Shown here in pieces: positions 1 through 5,693 of a stretch of 5,924 bases of DNA; position 1 is the first letter of the stretch, and each line of letters starts with the position of its first letter. The stretch lies in the NCBI GenBank assembly GCA_018334595.1, contig JAGXLQ010000087.1, positions 1 to 5,924 on the forward strand, written 5' to 3'. The stretch comes from Candidatus Bipolaricaulota bacterium. GTDB lineage: Bacteria > Bipolaricaulota > Bipolaricaulia > M55B111. The position numbers were made by a program, and so were the translations under genes. The notes beneath the pieces were generated by a model, which worked only from the letters and a program-made list of their open reading frames with translations, was not told the origin of the DNA and ran no database searches.

Positions 1-558
1 ATGGTCGCTGACGTGGACCGCCCCATCCGTTAGCTTCCAGATAAGCCAGCTCTCCACCGTGCCAAACAAAGCGTCGCCGGCTCGGGCCTTCTCTCTGAGG
101 CCGTCGACGTTTTCCAAAAGCCACTCGATCTTCGTACCGGAGAAATAAGGGTCTACCCGTAGCCCGGTACGTCCCTTGATGACCTCTTCCATCTCGGTTC
201 CTTCAATTTCAGCACACCGCTCGGAGGTCCGTCGGTCCTGCCAGACGATCCCGTTGTGCAACGGACGCCCCTGGAGATCCCAGGTGAAGACAGTTTCCCT
301 CTGATTGGTTATCCCAATTCCCACGATATCCTCCTTGGATATGCCCCCACTGTGCATGGCCTCGTGGATAACTACCTTCAGGTTTTTCCATATCTCATCC
401 GGGTCGTGCTCGACCCAGCCGGGGTGCGGATAAATCTGTCGATGTTCTCTGTAGGCCGAGCTGACCTGCTCGCCATTTTGGTCGAACACTATAAACCTGG
501 TACCCGTAGTACCCTGATCGATTGCGCCCACGTATCTTTTTGTGCTAACTGTACCCAC
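1..558 (-). CDS. glpK: Glycerol kinase, N-terminal part (cut by left edge)
   Basis: Glycerol kinase phosphorylates glycerol to sn-glycerol-3-phosphate with ATP in the cytoplasm; it is an FGGY-family sugar kinase. The visible 186 codons are uninterrupted. They carry the phosphate-binding motif GAIDQGTTGTR (residues 11-21), YPHPGWVEHDPDEIW (43-57), NQRET (85-89, matching glycerol-binding Arg83/Glu84 of E. coli GlpK), the VWQDRR stretch (W106), and DPYFSGTK (136-143, with Y138 matching Tyr135). The TNASRT motif and the second domain, about 310 residues, lie outside the window. It is the fourth gene of the operon, about 13 bases after the DUF1667 gene, and would supply the substrate of the upstream dehydrogenase. 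The start is uncertain: GTG at 558 is the only ordinary start after an in-frame TAA, but the strong ribosome binding site overlaps it (see the separate entry). The family call is very secure. Confidence 0.95.
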   Translation of the reverse strand, partial: MGTVSTKRYVGAIDQGTTGTRFIVFDQNGEQVSSAYREHRQIYPHPGWVEHDPDEIWKNLKVVIHEAMHSGGISKEDIVGIGITNQRETVFTWDLQGRPLHNGIVWQDRRTSERCAEIEGTEMEEVIKGRTGLRVDPYFSGTKIEWLLENVDGLREKARAGDALFGTVESWLIWKLTDGAVHVSDH

Positions 559-562
559 CTCC
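547..562 (-). promoter_or_regulatory. Ribosome binding site of glpK with conflicting start codon
   Basis: The minus strand reads GGAGGTGGG at 562-554, a very good Shine-Dalgarno sequence. The only conventional in-frame start, GTG at 558-556, lies inside it. At the ideal distance, 8 bases after GGAGG, the in-frame codon is GTT (549-547), which would give a protein beginning (M)STKRYVGAIDQG, the usual glycerol kinase N-terminus. Either a GTG start is used with a poor upstream site, a non-standard GTT start is used, or one base differs from the true sequence (GTG or ATG instead of GTT). Confidence 0.55.
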
Positions 563-571
563 GCTAACCAG

Positions 572-967
572 TCACTGGTTTACCATCGTTCGTTTCTTCT
601 CGGAAACCGGATCCAAAGATCTGCTCGCGACAACGTCAATATCTGTTCCACAGACGTTTTCAATTACTACGTCACCGACCCCGACCGGCGCCTCCAATTC
701 GACTTCCTTCAGTGCGTCGAGACAACAATTTAACTCGTCTTTAGGTACGCCTGTCTCCGTGCGAACTGGTATCCTGGGGTACTTGGCGTTGTTGATCCTG
801 ACCGTAGTTGTCAAGATCCTTCGCGGGTCGTGAAATTCGTCCTCCACGTATTCCTTGCCCCTAACGCAGGTATACCCCGATATGTCAAGTATCTCATCGT
901 CCTCGAACTCTACTTCAACGGTACAACCCTTGGGGCAGGCAGTGCAGGTATATTCTTTTTTCGGCAT
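572..967 (-). CDS. DUF1667 cysteine-rich protein, probable Fe-S subunit
   Basis: This 131-residue protein belongs to the DUF1667 family of small proteins found beside GlpA-like dehydrogenases and glycerol kinases. The N-terminus carries C8-x2-C11-P-x-G-C15 and then GYTC34-x-RG. This four-cysteine layout resembles the Fe-S cluster motif at the N-terminus of molybdopterin oxidoreductases, so a [4Fe-4S] cluster and an electron-transfer role are inferred. The C-terminal half has the family-typical segment ENVCGTDIDVVASR (103-116) plus an unusual C81-C82 pair. ATG at 967 is chosen because GAGGAGG (979-973) stands 5 bases upstream and the ATG overlaps the TGA of the preceding oxidoreductase (TGATG); a TTG one codon earlier is less likely. 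It is probably the third subunit of a glycerol-3-phosphate oxidising complex. The family call is secure; its role is inferred. Confidence 0.9.
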   Translation of the reverse strand: MPKKEYTCTACPKGCTVEVEFEDDEILDISGYTCVRGKEYVEDEFHDPRRILTTTVRINNAKYPRIPVRTETGVPKDELNCCLDALKEVELEAPVGVGDVVIENVCGTDIDVVASRSLDPVSEKKRTMVNQ

Positions 968-2223
968 CAAAACCTCCTCGTTACCTCTATTTCAACCTCG
1001 TCCAGGTCCTTCAGCTCGTCCAGCTCGTCCTCCAATACTTCTTCTACCTCCATCTCACCCGGAGTGACGATCTGCTTAAAGGAAGAGATATCGGTGCCCT
1101 TTATGGATATGTCGACGTTTTCCATGGGTTCTGTCACGCGCAGGGCGAACCGGAACTCGTCCTCCCCGCTAACCTTATGGGGGACGACGTAGTTTACGTT
1201 CTCTCCCGCCCGGACCTCCTTGTCGGCCTGGGGCAAACCTCCGGTCCCGGCGTAAGCCACCGCGCCGTCGCCGGCTCGGAACCCGTCCATGGTCACCCAG
1301 TCTACGAGGTCCTCAATGTGTATTGAGTTGCCGCAGCCAAAGATTCCGGGCACGTCGGTCTGAAACCATTCGTCAACGTAAGCGCCGCGTGTTTTTGGGT
1401 TCAACGTCACTCCCGCTTCCTTGAAGAAATCGTTCTCCGGGACCAGGCCCACCGAAAGGAGGAGCAAATCGACGTCGAGATCCTTTTCAGACCCTTCAAT
1501 AGGCTGGAAGTCTTCATCCACCTGGGAAAGCTCGATCCCTTCAAGCCTGTTCGTACCGTAGATGTCCGTTACGGTATGCCTCAAATGGAGGGGGATGTCA
1601 TAGTCGTGCAAACACTGGACGACGTTTCTGTTCAGCCCCGTCGGATAGTCCATTATCTCTGCCACGCCCACTACTTCGGCACCTTCCCAGGTCAGCCTCC
1701 GGGATATTATCAGGCCGATATCACCCGACCCAAGGACGAAGGCCTTCTTGCCGGGCATGAAGCCTTTCTTGTTAATGAACTTCTGGGCGGTGCCGGCGGG
1801 CATGACTCCGGACGGCCTGTCCCCGGGGATGCGAATCTCGCCCCGGGACCTCTCCCTGGCACCCGTGGCCAGCACCACGGCCTCAGCATCTATTTCAAAG
1901 ACTCCATTGGGAGTGAGGAGGTTTATAATCTTGTCCGGGCTAAGCGAGAGCACGTAACTGTTCAACCTCACGTCGATATCCCCGCTCTCGATCTTCCTCG
2001 TAAACCTTTCCGCGTATTCGGGTCCGGTTAACTCTTCTCCGTACAGCTCGACGCCGAACCCGTTGTGAATACATTGGTTGAGGATCCCGCCCAACTCGAT
2101 GTCCCGCTCTATCAACATGACCTCTGCACCTTCTTCCTCGCCTCGTGTGGCAGCTGCCATGCCGGCGGGCCCTCCACCGATAACTACGATATCTCTCTTT
2201 ATCCGAGTAATACCTTTACTCAT
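967..2223 (-). CDS. FAD-dependent pyridine-nucleotide-type oxidoreductase of the glp operon
   Basis: This 418-residue cytoplasmic flavoprotein has two Rossmann folds. The FAD site is IGGGPAG (15-21), followed by the LIERD acidic end of the second strand (37-41) and VLATGARER (117-125). The second dinucleotide site is VLGSGDIG (163-170), suggesting NAD(P)H. A late FAD contact, GIFGCGNSIHIEDLVDW, lies near residue 300. There is no CxxC redox-active disulfide; C51 in LNQCIHNGFG is typical of this subfamily. The last 30 or so residues are strongly acidic. ATG at 2223 follows GAGGG by 9 bases and overlaps the GlpA stop by 8 bases; a TTG at 2232 would add three residues. In this gene order the protein is likely the partner subunit moving electrons between the GlpA-like dehydrogenase and a nicotinamide or other acceptor. 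It replaces GlpB, which it does not resemble. Related subunits occur in opine and hydroxyproline dehydrogenases. The electron acceptor cannot be read from the sequence. Confidence 0.9.
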   Translation of the reverse strand: MSKGITRIKRDIVVIGGGPAGMAAATRGEEEGAEVMLIERDIELGGILNQCIHNGFGVELYGEELTGPEYAERFTRKIESGDIDVRLNSYVLSLSPDKIINLLTPNGVFEIDAEAVVLATGARERSRGEIRIPGDRPSGVMPAGTAQKFINKKGFMPGKKAFVLGSGDIGLIISRRLTWEGAEVVGVAEIMDYPTGLNRNVVQCLHDYDIPLHLRHTVTDIYGTNRLEGIELSQVDEDFQPIEGSEKDLDVDLLLLSVGLVPENDFFKEAGVTLNPKTRGAYVDEWFQTDVPGIFGCGNSIHIEDLVDWVTMDGFRAGDGAVAYAGTGGLPQADKEVRAGENVNYVVPHKVSGEDEFRFALRVTEPMENVDISIKGTDISSFKQIVTPGEMEVEEVLEDELDELKDLDEVEIEVTRRF

Positions 2224-3682
2224 ATTGCTCAACCCTCTTCGTCTCCTCAGCCAGCAAATAGGAGTCGTCTCCCTTCTTCGTCACGTCTTTTGGCGAGACC
2301 CCTAGTTTCTCCGACAGTATCTCTACTAACCTCGGTGTACAAAAACCGCCCTGACAGTTACCCATACGCGATCTAGTCCTAAACTTAATTCCGTCCAGCG
2401 TGTCCGCCCCCCTATCTATCGCTTCCTCTATCTCGGCCCTGGTAACCTCCTCGCAACGACAAACGATCTCCTTGGCCGCACTCAAGTCATCAGCGTATAC
2501 GTCAATTTCCTCGGGCGTCATCTCGGAGAACTTTGGAATGGGTTCCCTGGTAGGGTCAAACCCCGGGTCCTCGTTTACAGAGAGGCCCTTTTCTTCCAGT
2601 AACCCGATTACGTGTCCCGCAATGGCAGGGGCAGCTGTAAGGCCGGGTGATTGGATGCCGCCGACGTTTATGAACCCTGGGGCCACGTCGGACTCGCCAA
2701 TGACGAAGTCGTCCGTCCCCGCCTTTGCCCGCAGCCCGGCAAAATTGGTTACAATCTTGCCCGTATCTATGCCCGGGAAGAGGTTGAGGGCCCCGTTGAA
2801 GACCTCGTCCAGCCCGGCCTTTGTCGTGGCCAGCGAGGGTTCCTCAAGAGGCTGATGGTTGGGGCCGAAGATTATACTGCCTTCAGCAGCCGGGGTAACG
2901 AGTATCCCTTTGCTGTCCTTTGAAGGAAGGGGGAAGTTGATCTTTTTCACGTAACCCTGTAACTCGTGGTCCAGCAGATGGTACTCGCCCCGAGCGGGAT
3001 TTATGGAAAAGGAGTCGTCCCCGACCATGTTTGCGATCTTTCCGGAGAAAATCCCGGCCGCGTTGACCACGAAATCAGAGGACAAATCGTGGTCCGAGGC
3101 TTTTACGGTAAACCTTCCGTTGGACTCGGACACTTGGGCAAGGTCAATACCTTCTACGCGCGAGTTAAAGAAGAACTCTACCCCGTTGTCTCTCGCGTTT
3201 TCGTAGAGCGCAACAGTGAGCTTGTACGGGGCAACTACGCCCGCCGTCGGTGCATGTAACACCGCTTCGACCGCGTCGGATATGTTGGGTTCTAGCTCCT
3301 TGATTTCCTCGGTACCTTCAATTATTTCCAGTTCTTCCACGCCATTTTCTTCCCCCTGCTCCCGTAACCTATGCAGCTCGTTAATCTGGCCTAAATCCTC
3401 CGTCGAGACAAAGGACCCAACCCGTTTAAAAGGCACGGATAAGGGCTCAGTCCAACGGTCGTACTTTTTATTTCCCGCGGCCGAAAACGATGCCTTGACC
3501 GTCCCTGGCGTGGCGTCGTAACCGGCGTGCACTATTCCACTGTTGGCCTTGGTCGTACCCCAACCGACATCAGGCTCCTTCTCTAGCACCGCGACATTCA
3601 GCTTGTACCGGGACAGCTCGCGCGCTATCCCGGTACCTATCACACCGGATCCGATAATCAGCACATCGTATTTCTTTGTCAT
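2216..3682 (-). CDS. glpA: GlpA-like FAD-dependent glycerol-3-phosphate dehydrogenase with C-terminal [2Fe-2S] domain
   Basis: This 488-residue flavoprotein of the DAO fold probably oxidises sn-glycerol-3-phosphate to dihydroxyacetone phosphate. The N-terminal FAD site is VLIIGSGVIGTGIA (7-20), followed by an AVLEKE strand end and the GTTKANSGIVHAGYD segment typical of the family. FVVNAAG and GFINVGGIQSPGLTAAPA complete the flavin domain. The C-terminus is a BFD-like [2Fe-2S] domain with C408-x-C410 and C443-x4-C448 (CRCEEVT and GNCQGGFC). No membrane segment is visible. ATG at 3682 follows AGGAG (3698-3694) by 11 bases, slightly long but with no better choice. It is the first gene after the promoter and overlaps the next gene by 8 bases. 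Substrate assignment rests on glpK in the same operon; the same fold also acts on other 2-hydroxy or amino substrates, so the family is surer than the substrate. Confidence 0.88.
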   Translation of the reverse strand: MTKKYDVLIIGSGVIGTGIARELSRYKLNVAVLEKEPDVGWGTTKANSGIVHAGYDATPGTVKASFSAAGNKKYDRWTEPLSVPFKRVGSFVSTEDLGQINELHRLREQGEENGVEELEIIEGTEEIKELEPNISDAVEAVLHAPTAGVVAPYKLTVALYENARDNGVEFFFNSRVEGIDLAQVSESNGRFTVKASDHDLSSDFVVNAAGIFSGKIANMVGDDSFSINPARGEYHLLDHELQGYVKKINFPLPSKDSKGILVTPAAEGSIIFGPNHQPLEEPSLATTKAGLDEVFNGALNLFPGIDTGKIVTNFAGLRAKAGTDDFVIGESDVAPGFINVGGIQSPGLTAAPAIAGHVIGLLEEKGLSVNEDPGFDPTREPIPKFSEMTPEEIDVYADDLSAAKEIVCRCEEVTRAEIEEAIDRGADTLDGIKFRTRSRMGNCQGGFCTPRLVEILSEKLGVSPKDVTKKGDDSYLLAEETKRVEQYE

Positions 3683-3701
3683 GGGTAGAGGGTCTCCTCA
3701 A

Positions 3702-3715
3702 AATAAACGGTTTCA
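3702..3715 (-). promoter_or_regulatory. Possible operator (cre-like palindrome) in the glp leader
   Basis: The minus strand reads TGAAACCGTTTATT between the predicted transcription start and the ribosome binding site. Its core AAACcGTTT is a perfect 4+4 palindrome around one base. It matches 9 of the 11 fixed positions of the catabolite-responsive element consensus TGWAANCGNTNWCA, missing the last two. The position, about 20-35 bases inside the transcript, would suit a LacI/CcpA-type roadblock. That such a regulator exists in this organism is unknown, so this is a candidate only. Confidence 0.35.
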
Positions 3716-3742
3716 AAAGTAATACCAACAAACTCGAAAATT

Positions 3743-3771
3743 ATCATAACAAATAATACATTTCTTGTCAA
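3743..3771 (-). promoter_or_regulatory. Sigma-70 promoter of the glp operon
   Basis: On the minus strand a perfect -35 TTGACA (3771-3766) is followed, after exactly 17 bases, by TATGAT (3748-3743). The -10 is preceded by TGt, giving an extended -10 element. Transcription should start near 3736, leaving a leader of about 53 bases before the GlpA-like start codon. This is a near-consensus housekeeping promoter, so substrate or catabolite control would have to come from a repressor or roadblock rather than an activator. Confidence 0.85.
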
Positions 3772-3924
3772 ACCTATGCGAAGGATTGAGGAGGCAGGGA
3801 AACTAGACGTTGGGGTCGTGGACCTACAACTTTAGACCGTCCGTCAGACGTGGGTATACGGTGCGCGGTCCTGTCTAAGGGGGCCCGTCAATTCCGGACC
3901 GTTCATCCGTTACCCTCGTGTCTC
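3772..3924. other. Gene-free GC-rich spacer with inverted repeats
   Basis: No convincing coding frame or known RNA family is recognisable here. The stretch is clearly richer in GC than the AT-rich promoter next to it. It holds several inverted repeats. GTTG (3809-3812) pairs with CAAC (3827-3830) around an inner GGTC/GACC stem with a GTG loop. TTAGAC (3832-3837) matches GTCTAA (3873-3878). CGTC (3838-3841) matches GACG (3847-3850). CGGTCC (3866-3871) matches GGACCG (3896-3901) across 24 bases. Some of these pairings exclude each other. It may be an upstream regulatory region or structured RNA, or have no function. Confidence 0.4.
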
Positions 3925-3953
3925 TTGTACCTGGTAAACTGAAGGAGTAAATT
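3925..3953 (+). promoter_or_regulatory. Weak candidate promoter for the binding-protein gene
   Basis: TTGTAC (3925-3930) and TAAATT (3948-3953) stand 17 bases apart. The -35 matches consensus at only 3 of 6 positions and the -10 at 4 of 6. It would give a leader of about 150 bases. It is the best-spaced pair I see upstream of the solute-binding protein gene on the plus strand, but the match is poor and a different sigma factor or promoter is quite possible. Confidence 0.25.
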
Positions 3954-3979
3954 TAATTGGGAGTTACTTACGAAAATAG

Positions 3980-3994
3980 AAGATACTTTATCTT
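3980..3994 (+). other. Small AT-rich hairpin in the leader
   Basis: AAGATA (3980-3985) and TATCTT (3989-3994) form a perfect 6-base stem with a three-base CTT loop, inside the first small leader frame. No T-run follows, so it is not a terminator. It could be a protein-binding palindrome or chance. Confidence 0.3.
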
Positions 3995-4097
3995 GTCCCG
4001 CTGCTATCGCGTGATTTTTGGGAGGTGATGTTATACGAGAAGAACGGCACAGTAAGTCCTTTTTTGACGGATAAACCGGCATTAAAATCAATCCCCC

Positions 4098-4105
4098 AAG
4101 GTGAT
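4098..4105 (+). promoter_or_regulatory. Ribosome binding site fixing the binding-protein start at 4113
   Basis: AAGGTGAT ends 7 bases before ATG 4113, which is ideal spacing. An in-frame GTG at 4101 lies inside this site and is therefore unlikely to be the start. Confidence 0.75.
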
Positions 4106-4112
4106 TAATACT

Positions 4113-5627
4113 ATGTCCAACAAACTCAAGACAGGTTTAATCTTTTTTCTCGTTTCTTTGTTCTTTGTCCCACTTACCTTGAACGTATCAGCAGATGACA
4201 ACGCCGAAATAGTCGTAATTCAGGGCGCAAACCCCACCGGCCTTGACCCCACGGTTCACCGTGAAGGGCCTACGTACAACATAACGATAAACATATTTGA
4301 CTCCCTGCTGCGCAGGACGGCTGATGGCGATATAGTCCCCGCCCTCGCAGAGTCCTACGAAAGGGAGACCGATAAGTCATGGGTTTTTCACCTCCGTGAG
4401 GACGTAAAATTTCACAACGGAGAAGAACTTACCGCGGAGGCCGTCAAATTCTCAGTGGATAGAATATTTGACCCGGAGCTCAAGTCCACCAGGGCAACGG
4501 ACCTCGACTGGATCGAGAGCGTGGAAGTAATCGACGAGTACACGGTAAGGATCGAAGCAAACAAGGTATTCGCCCTTGCAGATCACTACTTCTCCGAACT
4601 TCAAATAGTCCCACCCGATTACGTAGAAGAGGTCGGAGACAAGGAATTTAACCTCAAGCCCGTCGGTACCGGACCGTTTGAGTTCGTGCGCTGGGACCAA
4701 GGAAACAGGGTGGTCCTCAAGCGAAACGCGGACTACTGGGACGGCCCGAGCGACGTTTCCGAGGTTACGTTCCGGTTCATCAGTTCGGCAGCGAGCAGGA
4801 TGGCTACGCTTCTCGGCGGTGACGCCGACCTGGTAGCAGATGTACCCGTGACCGCGATAGAACAGATAGAAAAACGGTCAACCACCAAGCTCGGCGTCGC
4901 TACCGGCTCCCGGGTCATATTTGTCGGGCTAGACAGCGTCCAAGACACCCCGCTGGAGAACGTTAAGGTAAGGCAAGCGTTAAACTACGCCGTGAATAAG
5001 GACCCGATTATCGAGAGCCTGCTTCACGGCTTGGCCGAGGAGACGGTCACGCTGCTAACGGAAAAGGACCTCGGCTTTAACCCTGACGTCGAACCCTACC
5101 CGTACGACCCGGAAAAGGCAGAGGAACTACTCGAGGAGGCCGGCTACCCCGACGGGTTCGAAATCGACATGGCTACCCTCAGCGGTAGATACATCAACGA
5201 CAAGCAAGTCGCACAAGCAATCGCCGGATATCTGAAAGAGGTAGACGTGGAGGTCAACCTGGACGTGCTCGAGTTCGGGACCTTCAACGACCAGCTCTTC
5301 TCCAAACAGATCAACCCAATGTTCCTCGTTGGTTGGGGTAACCCCGTCTTTGACGCGTCATACGTATTTGACTTCATCGTGCGGTCGGACGGGTTGATCC
5401 GCACCATTCAGAGCGAGGAGATAGATGAGCTCCTCACGGAAGGAAGGACGACGACGGATCAGGGGAAGAGGGAGACGGCTTACCAGGAAGCTGTTGAGCT
5501 AGTCCAGCAACAGGCTCCGGCAATCTTCCTCTACAAGCAACCCGTCCTCTACGGGATGAGCGAGCGGTTGAACTGGACCCCGAGATCGGACGAGTTCCTC
5601 TGGGTGTACGACGCATCAGTTGCATAG
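4113..5627 (+). CDS. Family 5 ABC transporter solute-binding protein (peptide/nickel type)
   Basis: This 504-residue exported protein would capture a solute and deliver it to an ABC importer. It starts with a classical signal peptide: MSNKLK, a hydrophobic core at 8-23, and a likely signal peptidase I cut after VSA (27). There is no cysteine anywhere, so it is not a lipoprotein and should be free in the periplasm. The SBP_bac_5 domain follows. LDPT (44-47) and the family signature around 77-113 (PALAESYE, then WVFHLREDVKFHNG, then LTAEAVKF) are clear; alanine replaces the aspartate common in TAEDV. PVGTGPFEF, NADYWDG, VRQALNYAVNK, NPDVEPYPYDPEKAEELLEEAGYP and the C-terminal APAIFLY element are also typical. 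Length is normal for the family. No permease or ATPase gene is in view. A hairpin follows the stop, then an adenine deaminase gene. Substrate could be a peptide, metal chelate, opine or other small molecule; nothing here decides it. Confidence 0.92.
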   Translation: MSNKLKTGLIFFLVSLFFVPLTLNVSADDNAEIVVIQGANPTGLDPTVHREGPTYNITINIFDSLLRRTADGDIVPALAESYERETDKSWVFHLREDVKFHNGEELTAEAVKFSVDRIFDPELKSTRATDLDWIESVEVIDEYTVRIEANKVFALADHYFSELQIVPPDYVEEVGDKEFNLKPVGTGPFEFVRWDQGNRVVLKRNADYWDGPSDVSEVTFRFISSAASRMATLLGGDADLVADVPVTAIEQIEKRSTTKLGVATGSRVIFVGLDSVQDTPLENVKVRQALNYAVNKDPIIESLLHGLAEETVTLLTEKDLGFNPDVEPYPYDPEKAEELLEEAGYPDGFEIDMATLSGRYINDKQVAQAIAGYLKEVDVEVNLDVLEFGTFNDQLFSKQINPMFLVGWGNPVFDASYVFDFIVRSDGLIRTIQSEEIDELLTEGRTTTDQGKRETAYQEAVELVQQQAPAIFLYKQPVLYGMSERLNWTPRSDEFLWVYDASVA

Positions 5628-5642
5628 TCAGCGAAATCAATC

Positions 5643-5679
5643 GGGGGTCGCGAATTGCACCGCGACCCCTTCATTTCTC
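5643..5679 (+). terminator. Hairpin after the binding-protein gene, likely partial terminator
   Basis: GGGGTCGCG (5644-5652) and CGCGACCCC (5661-5669) form a perfect 9-base stem with an 8-base loop, followed by a T-rich but interrupted tail (TTCATTTCTC). The stem is strong and the tail imperfect. It stands only about 11 bases before the ribosome binding site of the next gene. Partial termination or protection of the binding-protein mRNA 3' end, with read-through to the deaminase, is more plausible than a complete stop. Confidence 0.65.
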
Positions 5680-5687
5680 AAGGAGAG
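5680..5687 (+). promoter_or_regulatory. Ribosome binding site of the adenine deaminase gene
   Basis: AAGGAGAG ends 6 bases before ATG 5694, giving good spacing. A TTG codon directly in front (5691) is in frame but less well placed. No separate promoter is visible in the 66 bases after the preceding stop codon. Confidence 0.8.
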
Positions 5688-5693
5688 TTATTG

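Larger units (their letters stand above)
3957..4108 (+). other. Leader with two tiny overlapping reading frames (possible uORFs)
   Basis: A 23-codon frame starts at TTG 3957, 9 bases after GAAGGAG (3941-3947), and stops with TGA at 4026-4028. That stop overlaps the ATG (4028) of a 26-codon frame (MLYEKNGTVSPFL...), which ends with TAA at 4106-4108, four bases before the ATG of the solute-binding protein. GGAGGTGAT at 4021-4029 is a near-perfect anti-16S match but sits only 2 bases from that ATG, too close for normal initiation. The chained arrangement could couple translation into the next gene. Frames this short also arise by chance, and neither peptide is recognised. Confidence 0.25.

Noticed and set aside
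2400..3521. Long plus-strand open frames opposite the GlpA-like gene and similar ones opposite the second oxidoreductase.
   Set aside because: They are antisense shadows: the minus-strand frames encode complete, motif-bearing proteins, while the plus-strand translations are low-complexity and unrecognisable.
3881..3897. The minus strand reads GGAATTGACGGG next to GCCC, identical over 12 bases to the universally conserved 16S rRNA segment near E. coli position 910.
   Set aside because: The sequence on either side does not continue as 16S rRNA, and no other rRNA segment is recognisable nearby. A short chance match is the simplest reading.
3903..4091. A 62-codon open frame on the minus strand in the spacer between the divergent units.
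   Set aside because: It would start at TTG (4091) or an internal ATG without a good ribosome binding site, overlaps the leader of the opposite gene, and resembles no family I know.
4064..4092. TTGACG followed by TAAAAT or ATCAAT as a promoter close to the binding-protein gene.
   Set aside because: TAAAAT is only 13 bases away, too short, and ATCAAT at 17 bases matches the -10 consensus at just three positions.
3772..4112. A purine riboswitch or T-box in the leader ahead of the binding-protein and deaminase genes.
   Set aside because: None of the conserved core sequences of the purine riboswitch or the T-box AGGGTGG motif is present.
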